Source: Alphaproteobacteria bacterium
Lineage (GTDB): Bacteria > Pseudomonadota > Alphaproteobacteria > Rickettsiales > JAIXRX01
DNA length: 14,999 nt
Reading direction: 5' to 3'
Assembly (NCBI GenBank): GCA_027485005.1
Contig: JAIXRX010000004.1
Span: 1-14,999 of the forward strand
The first letter of the stretch is position 1; every line of letters starts with the position of its first letter. This document shows, piece after piece, positions 1 to 6,648 of this stretch. The position numbers and the translations under genes are program-made. The notes below the pieces were generated by a model. That model did no database searches. It saw only the letters and a list, made by a program, of their open reading frames with translations, and was not told where the DNA came from.

Positions 1-81
1 GCTGAAAAAACCTAAAAAAGGGTTAAAGCTGCGGCGCCACTCAGGCAAGCCACACGGCTACAATCTATTGATAAATATAGA

Positions 82-1425
82 TTAAACCAATTCTGCTTTC
101 AGTGAACTTTCACGTGCTTCCACAATTTTTACCCGCGCAATTTTGCCCGCAAGCTCTGGGTGGCCAAGCAAATGCACCGATTGCAGATAGGGGCTTTTGC
201 CCAAAATCTGCCCTTCATATTTACCCACACGGTCAAACAGCACGTCCATCTCCATGCCCACCGTGCTGCGATTAAAGGCAAATTGCTGGCGACCAAGCAA
301 GCCTTGCAGCAGTGCAAGACGGCGCGTTTTGTCTTCTTCCGGTACTTGGTCTGTCGCTTCCCCTGCTGGCGTACCAGGGCGAATGCTGTATTTAAACGAA
401 TAGGCCGAGGAATATCCCACGGTTTCCACCAGCGCCATTGTCGCGCAAAAATCCTCTTCCGTTTCGCCCGGGAAACCCACAATAAAATCGCCCGAGATGG
501 CAATGTCGGGGCGCACAGCGCGCAGCTTTTCAATAATCTCAACATAGCTGGCGGCGGTGTGGTGGCGGTTCATGCGTTTAAGCACGGCGTCAGAGCCTGC
601 TTGCACCGGCAAATGCAAATAGGGCATCACCTTTTTCTCTTCACCATGAATCGCTATCAAATCATCCGACATATCGCGCGGATGCGAGGTGGTGTAGCGA
701 ATGCGCTCCAGCCCATCAATCTTCGCTAGCTCTTTCATAAGCCGTGCTAATGACCAATCCGCACCATCCATGCCAGCGCCATGGTAAGCATTCACATTCT
801 GCCCCAGCAGCGTAATTTCCATCACGCCTTGCTGCACTAGCGCTTTCGCTTCCTCAATCACGTCCGCCGCTTTGCGGGAATATTCTGCCCCGCGCGTGTA
901 AGGCACCACACAAAACGTGCAGAATTTGTCGCAGCCCTCTTGCACCGAAAGAAAGGCCGAAGGCGACTCATGCGTATTTTGGCGGGGCAAGGTGTCGAAC
1001 TTCTCCACCACGGGGAAATCCACATCCACCACGCTGCGCTCACCGCGCTCCACGCGCGCCAGCATCTCAGGCAAACGGTGGTAGGTTTGTGGGCCAAACA
1101 CCATATCTACATAAGGTGCACGCGCCATAATTTCAGCGCCCTGCGCCTGCCCCACACAGCCACCCACGGCCAGAATCATGCGTTTGCCTTCTTTGGCAAG
1201 GCGGTCTTTTTCCGCACGCACACGGCCAAGATCCGAGTACACTTTATCTTCCGCTTTTTCACGAATATGGCAGGTGTTCAAAATCACCAGATCAGCACCT
1301 TCGGGGGTATCAATCGTGCGATAACCATGCGGTGCCATCACGTCAGCCATCCGCTCCGTGTCATACACATTCATCTGGCAGCCATAGGTTTTGATATGGA
1401 TTTTTTTGCTATTTAACATGCTCAT
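82..1425 (-). CDS. miaB: tRNA-2-methylthio-N6-dimethylallyladenosine synthase MiaB
   Basis: Radical-SAM methylthiotransferase that adds a methylthio group to i6A at position 37 of tRNAs reading UNN codons. The 447-residue length is normal. The N-terminal UPF0004 domain carries the three auxiliary-cluster cysteines C16 (YGCQMN), C52 (NTC) and C90 (GGC). The radical-SAM core has C165, C169 and C172 in a CxxxCxxC motif followed by VVPYTRG, and the last ~70 residues resemble a TRAM RNA-binding domain. The motif set YGCQMN, NTCHIREKA and QEGCDKFC fits MiaB rather than its relatives RimO or MtaB. The ATG at 1425 overlaps the phhB stop as ATGA, so the two are probably translationally coupled; an ATG at 1419 is a possible alternative. 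The gene ends 81 bases from the window edge with no convincing terminator. Confidence 0.97.
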   Translation of the reverse strand: MSMLNSKKIHIKTYGCQMNVYDTERMADVMAPHGYRTIDTPEGADLVILNTCHIREKAEDKVYSDLGRVRAEKDRLAKEGKRMILAVGGCVGQAQGAEIMARAPYVDMVFGPQTYHRLPEMLARVERGERSVVDVDFPVVEKFDTLPRQNTHESPSAFLSVQEGCDKFCTFCVVPYTRGAEYSRKAADVIEEAKALVQQGVMEITLLGQNVNAYHGAGMDGADWSLARLMKELAKIDGLERIRYTTSHPRDMSDDLIAIHGEEKKVMPYLHLPVQAGSDAVLKRMNRHHTAASYVEIIEKLRAVRPDIAISGDFIVGFPGETEEDFCATMALVETVGYSSAYSFKYSIRPGTPAGEATDQVPEEDKTRRLALLQGLLGRQQFAFNRSTVGMEMDVLFDRVGKYEGQILGKSPYLQSVHLLGHPELAGKIARVKIVEARESSLKAELV

Positions 1426-1709
1426 AGTTTTTCTGCGGCTTTCGCAAGCTGAATATCGAGCGCCGTCAGGCCGCCGCTATCATGGGTGGTGAAAAGCACG
1501 CCCGCATAGCCCCACCCCAAGGTAAGGTCTGGGTGGTGGTTATGTTCTTCAGCAACCGCGCCCAGCTTGTTCACAAAGGCCAATGACTCTACAAAATTTT
1601 TGAACGCAAAGCGTTTGTGAATGGCTTTCCCGTCTTGGGTTAATTGCCAGCCTTGCAAATCCTCCAAGGCAAAGTCACGTTCTATTAAGGTTAACACAGG
1701 TTCAGACAT
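1422..1709 (-). CDS. phhB: 4a-hydroxytetrahydrobiopterin dehydratase (pterin-4a-carbinolamine dehydratase)
   Basis: Small PCD/DCoH-family enzyme of 95 residues, a typical length. The family dehydrates 4a-hydroxytetrahydropterin to the quinonoid dihydropterin, recycling the cofactor of aromatic amino-acid hydroxylases. The signature is EEHNHHPD at residues 54-61, with H58, H59 and P60 as the active-site motif, followed by the strand GYAGVLFTTHDSGGLT and the Asp typical of the family. I chose the ATG at 1709 because a GTGAGAG purine stretch precedes it; an in-frame ATG at 1727 has no ribosome-binding site. It is the first gene of a two-gene unit with miaB. No phenylalanine hydroxylase gene lies in the window, so its partner, or an alternative pterin role, cannot be read here. 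Confidence 0.93.
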   Translation of the reverse strand: MSEPVLTLIERDFALEDLQGWQLTQDGKAIHKRFAFKNFVESLAFVNKLGAVAEEHNHHPDLTLGWGYAGVLFTTHDSGGLTALDIQLAKAAEKL

Positions 1710-1728
1710 AGCACTCTCACTTTTCATT

Positions 1729-1757
1729 TTGATTTGTGCTCTCTAGCAGCCTATAAG
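1729..1757 (+). promoter_or_regulatory. Putative sigma-70 promoter for tsaB
   Basis: A -35-like TTGATT (1729-1734) and a -10-like TATAAG (1752-1757) are separated by exactly 17 bp in the gap between the divergent phhB and tsaB genes. The expected start of transcription is near 1764, giving a leader of about 20 nt before the tsaB ATG. The call rests only on similarity to the consensus and on position. The matching promoter for phhB on the other strand must share this gap, but I could not pick out a convincing one. Confidence 0.5.
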
Positions 1758-1782
1758 CCTGTGAGCAAGCATTTGAGGAACC

Positions 1783-2457
1783 ATGAGCCACATCTTTACA
1801 TCCCCCATTTTAAGCATTGAAACCGCCTTGGGTGCCGCCAGCGTGTGCGTCTGGCAAGCAGGCACGGTGCGTGGTGAATGGCTGGCTGAAAGCGCCTTTG
1901 ACAATGCAAAACAACTCATGCATGGCGTAGAAACTGCACTTGGCAATGCTCAAATGAACTATGCCGACATGGGCGCATTGGCTTGCAGCGTGGGCCCCGG
2001 CAGCTTTACAGGGCTGCGGGTGGGATTGGCAGCCGCACGCGCGCTGGCACTCGCCATGCAACTTCCACTCGTGCCTGTCACCACATTGGAAGCATTACTT
2101 GCACAACACGCTCCAACCCTTACCCAAAATAACGGCTGGACAATGATTAACGCCATGCGCGGGCAAGTTTATGCCCAAGCATTTACAAAGGAACATGGCG
2201 CTTATGCCCTGACAGGCGCGCCCATGCTGCTTGATTATGCCGACGCTTGTGCCAATGTAAGCGGCGGCGTCATGCTTGGGAATGCGGCTAACTGCTTTGA
2301 AACCTACCCCGCAGATACGACGCTATGGCGCCACGGCCTACCAAACGCAACAGACATTGCCCATGTAGCCGCCCATAAGATCACGCAAAGCACCACTCAG
2401 CCAGAGGCTATGCCAGTCTATGTGCGTGCACCTGACGCTAAAATGAAGCGCATATAA
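1783..2457 (+). CDS. tsaB: tRNA threonylcarbamoyladenosine biosynthesis protein TsaB
   Basis: TsaB is the non-catalytic partner of TsaD in the complex that installs t6A37 on ANN-decoding tRNAs. It has the ASKHA fold but no metal-binding site of its own. The protein is 224 residues, normal for TsaB and much shorter than TsaD. The N-terminal strand SPILSIETALGAASV is the usual phosphate-1-like segment. The hallmark motif GPGSFTGLRVGLA starts at residue 71, and the later segment around INAMRGQVYAQAF matches the family's conserved D/N-ARxxEVY region. The ATG at 1783 has GAGGA at 1775-1779, rather close to the start. In many alphaproteobacteria tsaB lies near miaB, so a tRNA-modification neighbourhood is conserved here, though the two genes diverge. 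Confidence 0.96.
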   Translation: MSHIFTSPILSIETALGAASVCVWQAGTVRGEWLAESAFDNAKQLMHGVETALGNAQMNYADMGALACSVGPGSFTGLRVGLAAARALALAMQLPLVPVTTLEALLAQHAPTLTQNNGWTMINAMRGQVYAQAFTKEHGAYALTGAPMLLDYADACANVSGGVMLGNAANCFETYPADTTLWRHGLPNATDIAHVAAHKITQSTTQPEAMPVYVRAPDAKMKRI

Positions 2458-2496
2458 AGTTAATCTTAACGGCCACAAAAAATAACCAACTCGTGC

Positions 2497-2524
2497 TTGC
2501 CTCAAAGCGGTGGGGCGCTATATT
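2497..2524 (+). promoter_or_regulatory. Putative sigma-70 promoter for the lipoprotein-TSUP-TIGR02186-USP operon
   Basis: A TTGCCT -35-like box (2497-2502) and a TATATT -10-like box (2519-2524) are 16 bp apart in the 97-bp gap after tsaB. Transcription would start near 2531 and leave a leader of about 24 nt before the lipoprotein start. A perfect 6+6 bp dyad overlaps the -10 box (separate entry). Confidence 0.5.
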
Positions 2525-2538
2525 GGCGGCTACCAATA
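2521..2538. promoter_or_regulatory. Dyad overlapping the -10 box, possible operator
   Basis: TATTGG at 2521-2526 and CCAATA at 2533-2538 are perfect inverted repeats separated by six bases. The dyad covers about -11 to +8 relative to the predicted start, so only its right half would be transcribed. An operator blocking RNA polymerase therefore fits better than an RNA hairpin. No regulator is identified and the six-base arms could arise by chance. Confidence 0.35.
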
Positions 2539-2554
2539 AAAAGCAGGAGGTTTT

Positions 2555-3148
2555 ATGCGCATGAAAAAATGGCTGGTTTTAGGTGCAACATTGTGGTTAG
2601 CCGCTTGCCAGACGCCACAACCCAATATGACGTTTGAGAAACCTGATTTTTCTAAGAAATCGCCAATTTATTTTGAAGCTGGCGATATTGAAATTGAAAA
2701 TGATTATGTGCCCCAAAAAACGCCACAGCATGTAGAACATCAATTTCCAACAGTACCGTCAGACGCCTTAAAATCATGGGCTAACCAGCGTCTTCGTACC
2801 ACTTCTGGTCAAAATAAATTGGTCTTAGTGATCGAAGAGGCAAGCGTGATTGAAAGTGATATTCCTAAACAAAATATTGGTTGGAAAGACGGTTTTTATG
2901 TCGAACCTAGCAAAGAATATCGTGGTCAATTAAAAGGAACACTGAAAATGTATGCCGCTGGAAGCAATTTGCCGAAAGCTGTCGCCGATGTGAGCGTAAA
3001 CGCGAAAGAAAGCGCATTAGAAAACGCCAGTCTCTTTGACCGCAAGCTACTGTTTAACAAAATCACGCTCGCACTTGTCTATCGCTTCGACACTGAAATG
3101 GAACGCCAAATCAACCAGTATTTCAAACAATATCGCGTGTATAAATAA
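2555..3148 (+). CDS. Conserved hypothetical lipoprotein
   Basis: A 197-residue secreted lipoprotein. Its N-terminus has two lysines, a hydrophobic stretch and the lipobox LAAC, with C18 as the predicted lipidated residue. The residue after it is Gln, not Asp, which by the enterobacterial rule would send it to the outer membrane. The mature part is hydrophilic. A segment near residues 66-80 (FPTVPSDALKSWANQRLR) and the C-terminal TEMERQINQYF region look like those of an uncharacterised alphaproteobacterial lipoprotein family. That resemblance is from memory, and no function is known to me. A strong AGGAGG at 2545-2550 serves either the ATG at 2555 (4 nt away) or the ATG at 2561 (10 nt). Its TAA shares one base with the next gene's ATG, so it heads a coupled four-gene unit. 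Confidence 0.8.
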   Translation: MRMKKWLVLGATLWLAACQTPQPNMTFEKPDFSKKSPIYFEAGDIEIENDYVPQKTPQHVEHQFPTVPSDALKSWANQRLRTTSGQNKLVLVIEEASVIESDIPKQNIGWKDGFYVEPSKEYRGQLKGTLKMYAAGSNLPKAVADVSVNAKESALENASLFDRKLLFNKITLALVYRFDTEMERQINQYFKQYRVYK

Positions 3149-4059
3149 TGCATCTATACCTGCCCATTGCCGAACTTTCGGTGAATGTCTTCAGCATTAT
3201 TGCGCTGGGTGGGCTTACGGGTATTTTGTCGGGTTTGTTTGGCGTGGGTGGCGGTTTTCTGACCACCCCGTTTCTTATTTTTATGGGAATTTCTCCTGCG
3301 GTGGCCGTCGCCAGTTCAGCTAACCAGATTGTGGGCTCGTCCATGTCGGGTTTTTTGTCACAGTGGCGGCGTGGGCATGTGGATATTAAGCTCGGATTAG
3401 TTTTAGTAGCTGGCGGCTTAGTCGGATCTACCTTTGGGGTCAGCCTGTTCACATGGCTGCGTGGCCTTGGACTTATCGACGTCGTGATTTCTATTTTATA
3501 CGTTATCATGCTTACCAGTATTGGTAGCTTCATGGCGTGGGAAAGCTGGCGTAAAGTGCTGCAAAAGAAAGAGCTGGATAGCCAACCACAAACCAGCCGT
3601 TTGCGTGCCGCACTGCGTAGCCTTCCTTTTATCACCCATTTCCCACAATCTAAAATTCGCATCAGCCTGTTACTGCCGCTTGGCTTAGGAGTATTTGCAG
3701 GGATGCTGGTTGCATTGATGGGAATTGGGGGGGGGTTCTTTTTATTGCCCGCCATGATTTATATTTTAGGCATGTCCACTACCACTGTGGTTGGAACGTC
3801 TTTATTTCAAATGCTGTGCCTGACTGCTCATGTTACCTTCATGCACGCCATGCGTTCTCATACAGTGGATTTAATTCTGGCCATCTTGCTGCTGATTGGT
3901 GGCGTGTTTGGCGCACAAATCGGTGCGCGTATTGGTGCAGTCACCAAGCCATTGCATTTGCGTGCTGCGCTGGCTGCCTTGGTGCTGCTAGTGGCCATCA
4001 AATTAGGTTACCAACTTTTTCTGCCTCCGGCGAGTTTGTATGACATTGTGGTGCAATAA
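3148..4059 (+). CDS. TauE/SafE (TSUP) family membrane permease
   Basis: A 303-residue integral membrane protein of the sulfite exporter TauE/SafE family, whose members move small anions such as sulfite, sulfoacetate and other organosulfur compounds. The substrate here cannot be read. The two-fold family repeat is plain: FGVGGGFLTTPFLIFMGI near residues 32-49 and MGIGGGFFLLPAMIYILGM near 191-209. I count about eight hydrophobic segments, with a loop near residues 135-165 (WRKVLQKKELDSQPQTSRLR) that should be cytoplasmic by its charge. The ATG overlaps the lipoprotein TAA by one base and has no ribosome-binding site of its own, so it relies on coupling. The second Gly triplet is encoded by a run of nine G bases at 3727-3735. 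Its neighbour, a TIGR02186 protein, often accompanies TSUP genes in alphaproteobacteria. Confidence 0.93.
   Translation: MHLYLPIAELSVNVFSIIALGGLTGILSGLFGVGGGFLTTPFLIFMGISPAVAVASSANQIVGSSMSGFLSQWRRGHVDIKLGLVLVAGGLVGSTFGVSLFTWLRGLGLIDVVISILYVIMLTSIGSFMAWESWRKVLQKKELDSQPQTSRLRAALRSLPFITHFPQSKIRISLLLPLGLGVFAGMLVALMGIGGGFFLLPAMIYILGMSTTTVVGTSLFQMLCLTAHVTFMHAMRSHTVDLILAILLLIGGVFGAQIGARIGAVTKPLHLRAALAALVLLVAIKLGYQLFLPPASLYDIVVQ
3727..3735 (+). repeat. Homopolymer tract of nine G bases inside the TSUP permease gene
   Basis: Nine consecutive G bases encode three glycines (residues 194-196) of the second GIGGGF motif. The equivalent motif in the first half of the gene is written with mixed glycine codons. 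A one-base slip would shift the frame after about two thirds of the protein. Whether this is a real contingency tract or just codon choice is not known. Confidence 0.9.
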
Positions 4060-4807
4060 AAAACTACGCCAGCTTTGCGTAGCACTTTGTCTGTGCCTAG
4101 GCTTTACCAGTGGCGCACACAGCAGCCCTGTGATTGCGGATCTTTCTGCCTATCATGTCGATATTGATTCCAGCTTTCGTGGCACACGTTTGTTTCTGTT
4201 TGGTGCGCGCAATGACCCTGGGCGTCTGTATATTGTGCTGCGGGGCCCGAACCAAACTTACACGGTGCGCAAAAAAGAGCGTATGCTTGGCATCTGGCTG
4301 GTGGGCCAACAAGTAACCTTTGAAAATGTACCACAGCTTTATACTGTCATTGGCGCAAAGAATAATTTTGACCCTGCCATTCAACCTTATTTGGCTGCCC
4401 TCAATATTGGTTTTGACCATATACCCATGCTGACTAAAAACACAGTAGACGAAAAAACTCGCCTCGAATTTTCACAAGCATTAGCAGACATTAAACGCAA
4501 ACAAAAACTCTATGCTGAACAGTCTGAAAGCCTGCGTACATTGGGACAAACTCTGTTTAAGGCCAATCTTGATTTCCCTGATAGCATCAGCCGCGGCGCT
4601 TATACCGCTGACGTTTATTTGCTCGACGAACAAGGCGTGGTGGGTATGCAAAGCCTGCCTATTGATGTGAAACAAAAAGGGTTGGAAGCATTTATTTCCA
4701 ATGCGGCCCAACAATTTCCTATGCTTTACGGCCTTTGTGCCGTGGGCGTAGCGCTATTACTCGGCTGGGGAGCAAACACGCTGCTTCGCCGCTTAAATCT
4801 GAATTGA
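4040..4807 (+). CDS. TIGR02186-family membrane-anchored protein
   Basis: A 255-residue protein of the TIGR02186 family, a putative transmembrane family found next to TSUP permeases in alphaproteobacteria; its biochemical role is unknown. Residues 1-28 form a signal peptide ending near SGAHSS. The extracytoplasmic domain has the family's FRGTRLFLFGAR and LYIVLRGPNQTYTVRKKERMLGIW-type segments at roughly residues 46-92. A hydrophobic segment near residues 229-249 followed by RRLNLN should anchor it with a short cytoplasmic tail. The ATG overlaps the TSUP gene by 20 nt, which implies coupled expression and supports the idea that it is a periplasmic partner of the permease. That partnership is inferred from gene order only. 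Confidence 0.88.
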   Translation: MTLWCNKKLRQLCVALCLCLGFTSGAHSSPVIADLSAYHVDIDSSFRGTRLFLFGARNDPGRLYIVLRGPNQTYTVRKKERMLGIWLVGQQVTFENVPQLYTVIGAKNNFDPAIQPYLAALNIGFDHIPMLTKNTVDEKTRLEFSQALADIKRKQKLYAEQSESLRTLGQTLFKANLDFPDSISRGAYTADVYLLDEQGVVGMQSLPIDVKQKGLEAFISNAAQQFPMLYGLCAVGVALLLGWGANTLLRRLNLN

Positions 4808-4808
4808 T

Positions 4809-4817
4809 AAAGGAGGT
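4809..4817 (+). promoter_or_regulatory. Near-perfect ribosome-binding site deciding the universal stress protein start
   Basis: AAAGGAGGT is fully complementary to the 3' end of 16S rRNA and ends 4 nt before the ATG at 4822. The reading frame stays open upstream to 4735, but this site makes 4822 the start. Confidence 0.85.
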
Positions 4818-4821
4818 TGAT

Positions 4822-5304
4822 ATGACCGACACACAAACAACTGGAGGCACCTTTTTGGTTTGCATTGATAGTAGTGACGAAGCAAAAGCCGCCCTTCGCT
4901 TTGCCTGTATGAAAGCAGAACGCACCGCTTCTTCCGTCTTGATGCTTCATGTGATTGAGCCAATGGCAGATGTGCAAAGTCTGTTCTCTCTGGCTGACCG
5001 CATGCGTCAGGAACGCGCCGAAGAAGCAGCCGCTTTACTGGAAGATTATGTTGCCATTGCTAAAGATATTTCCAGCATTGTTCCTACGCCACTCATCAAA
5101 GAAGGGCGCTTGGGTGAAGTGATTTTAAAAGTAGCCATGGAAGATGCTAACATCAATATTGTTGTACTGGGCGCCACTCCCACAAGTGCTGGTCGTGGTC
5201 GCTTAGTCACATGGATGGCAAGTCAACTCGGTGATAAGCTGATGGTGCCACTGATGCTCGTTCCAGGCATGCTCACTGAGCAACAGCTGCGAGCACTTAT
5301 TTAG
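4822..5304 (+). CDS. Universal stress protein (UspA family)
   Basis: A 160-residue, single-domain UspA-family protein, expected in the cytoplasm. The N-terminal strand TFLVCIDSSDEAKAALRFA has the family's Asp after the first strand. The second strand VLMLHVIEP and the C-terminal VVLGATPTSAGRGRLVTWMASQL region correspond to the USP core. The Gly-rich ATP-binding pattern G-x2-G-x9-G-S/T is only partly present, so nucleotide binding is uncertain. It ends LMVPLMLVPGMLTEQQLRALI. It is the last gene of the lipoprotein-TSUP-TIGR02186 unit, 14 nt after its neighbour, and converges on the RDD gene with only 18 bp between. I see no hairpin terminator in that gap. Confidence 0.9.
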   Translation: MTDTQTTGGTFLVCIDSSDEAKAALRFACMKAERTASSVLMLHVIEPMADVQSLFSLADRMRQERAEEAAALLEDYVAIAKDISSIVPTPLIKEGRLGEVILKVAMEDANINIVVLGATPTSAGRGRLVTWMASQLGDKLMVPLMLVPGMLTEQQLRALI

Positions 5305-5322
5305 CTTTTCTCTCGTTTGATT

Positions 5323-5973
5323 TTACTCAACCTCAGATGAAGGACTATCATTTCCAGGGGATTTTTCCTTCCAACCAAATGGTGTTTTTACCATGACTGT
5401 TTGAGAATAAGCGTCATGAAAAGCTTGTCGATGTTTGGTAAATGCCACCCAAATATAACCAATTCCAAAACTCACTACCCCCAAAACATAGCGCCATGCA
5501 ATTCGACCAATCGAGGGGGTTTCCTGTAAATTTTCTGTTCGCAAACGGTAGCGAAAAAACCACATACCAGGCGTATATCCGAAGCGTGCCAAGCACCAGC
5601 TGGTTACGCCGCCAAACACACATAATGCAATCCCCCATTGCAATAACAAATGCGAAAGCAATATCGATTGTTGCAGAAAACTAATCACTTCCTGAATGGA
5701 AATATATTGTTGCGTATAGGCTTGGAGCATAGAGGACAGCTTAGCTTCCTCCTGCGCCAATGTTTGTGCGGGATAGACAGAGGAAGTAACGATTCTTAGT
5801 AACGGCGAAAGTAAGGTGAGTAGAAATAAATCTAAACACAATGCCAGCATACGACCAGTAACTGTGGGATAGCTAAAATCATCCAGTCCTTGTATCGGCT
5901 GCTTTTGCCATGGCCAGCGCGGCTTAGTAGCTTCTTTTAGCTTACCCAATAAAGCACCCATCATTTTATCCAT
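5323..5973 (-). CDS. RDD-family membrane protein
   Basis: A 216-residue membrane protein. After a cytoplasmic N-terminus rich in Trp and Lys, R41 and D48 lie in GRMLALCLDLFLL, the Arg-Asp motif at the first membrane segment (about 42-64). A second hydrophobic pair spans about 105-135 and leads into GYTPGMWFFRYRLR, the usual RDD GxTxGk-like turn. The last segment (about 160-180) is followed by FHDAYSQTVMVK, matching the family's HD...T-V ending. RDD proteins are mostly of unknown function; some are linked to ion transport. It starts 6 nt after the bioD stop, with GAGGTAGGGA upstream, so it is probably the last gene of the biotin operon. Nothing in the sequence ties it to biotin transport. Confidence 0.87.
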   Translation of the reverse strand: MDKMMGALLGKLKEATKPRWPWQKQPIQGLDDFSYPTVTGRMLALCLDLFLLTLLSPLLRIVTSSVYPAQTLAQEEAKLSSMLQAYTQQYISIQEVISFLQQSILLSHLLLQWGIALCVFGGVTSWCLARFGYTPGMWFFRYRLRTENLQETPSIGRIAWRYVLGVVSFGIGYIWVAFTKHRQAFHDAYSQTVMVKTPFGWKEKSPGNDSPSSEVE

Positions 5974-5979
5974 GCGTCC

Positions 5980-6648
5980 CTACCTCATCCAACCCGTTAT
6001 ATCAGGCAAATTATCATGCTCTTTCACACGCGGCAACATCACAACCGGCAATCGCACGCCATGATCACACAAAGATTTGAGCATATCTTGTGGCGTCATC
6101 GCATGCGATTCCTCACTTTGTGAAAGCACCAGCTGTACCACTTGAATGCCCCACATACGACACGACACTAATAGGCTCAGAAGCTGACTGATACTTCCCA
6201 AGCGCGTATCCGCAACGAGTAATAAAGGAGCACCCAAGCGCAATAATAAATCAAAATTTGTATGGTGTTTGGTAAGCGGTGAGAACAGTCCACCTGCCCC
6301 TTCTATCACGCAGATATCCGCATCCTCTTTTGTCGTGCGCAATTTTATGGCTTGCATCATTTCATCCAGCGACACCTCACGATTTTCTAATGCCATCGCA
6401 AGGTCTGGTGAGGTGGGCACAACAAAACGAAATGGCGCAATCGCGTCATAATATTGTTCATTCACTGGCAGGCCAAGAGCGCGCAGCAACAAAGCGGCAT
6501 CATTAGTTTCATCTGCCGCATCAAACCCAGAAATCAAAGGCTTTAGCGCTTGCACCTTATTTTTTGCGCGCAACTGCCTAATCAAATGGCTCGCTACAAA
6601 AGTTTTGCCATGTCCTGTGCCAATGCTGGAAATAAATATTTTTCTCAT
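5980..6648 (-). CDS. bioD: Dethiobiotin synthetase
   Basis: ATP-dependent carboxylase that closes the ureido ring of 7,8-diaminopelargonic acid to give dethiobiotin, the penultimate step of biotin synthesis. It has 222 residues, close to the usual 220-240. The P-loop is IGTGHGKT with K15 and T16; K36 in ALKP corresponds to the substrate-carbamate Lys of the family; and IEGAGGLFSPL is the second phosphate/substrate motif. Two departures stand out: the usual GTDTxVGKT loop has lost its acidic residue (G12), and the segment normally ending VLN/VAN, thought to contact the nucleotide base, reads VLSQSEES. The ATG at 6648 shares one base with the bioC stop (TAATG), whereas an upstream in-frame start near 6684 would lie deep in bioC. 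It is followed 6 nt later by the RDD gene. Confidence 0.92.
   Translation of the reverse strand: MRKIFISSIGTGHGKTFVASHLIRQLRAKNKVQALKPLISGFDAADETNDAALLLRALGLPVNEQYYDAIAPFRFVVPTSPDLAMALENREVSLDEMMQAIKLRTTKEDADICVIEGAGGLFSPLTKHHTNFDLLLRLGAPLLLVADTRLGSISQLLSLLVSCRMWGIQVVQLVLSQSEESHAMTPQDMLKSLCDHGVRLPVVMLPRVKEHDNLPDITGWMR

Noticed and set aside
62..83. 7-bp inverted repeat AATCTAT/ATAGATT at the end of miaB
   Set aside because: The stem is pure A/T with one G/C pair and there is no T-tract after it on the minus strand, so it is a poor terminator.
2..85. Open 27-codon stretch on the plus strand entering from the left edge and ending TAA inside the miaB end
   Set aside because: A run this short is likely to be open by chance. 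The Lys/Arg-rich peptide matches nothing I know, and it would overlap the miaB stop. The true left neighbour cannot be decided from 81 bases.
160..729. 189-codon open frame on the plus strand inside miaB
   Set aside because: Antisense shadow of a clear miaB gene, with no domain and the low-complexity composition expected of a reversed frame.
2459..2470. GTTAA-TC-TTAAC inverted repeat just after the tsaB stop
   Set aside because: The two-base loop cannot form an RNA hairpin and there is no T-tract; a chance A/T palindrome is likely.
3123..3755. 210-codon open frame on the minus strand opposite the TSUP gene
   Set aside because: The plus strand encodes an unmistakable TSUP permease with duplicated GGGF motifs; the antisense peptide is Pro/Lys/Thr-rich and featureless.
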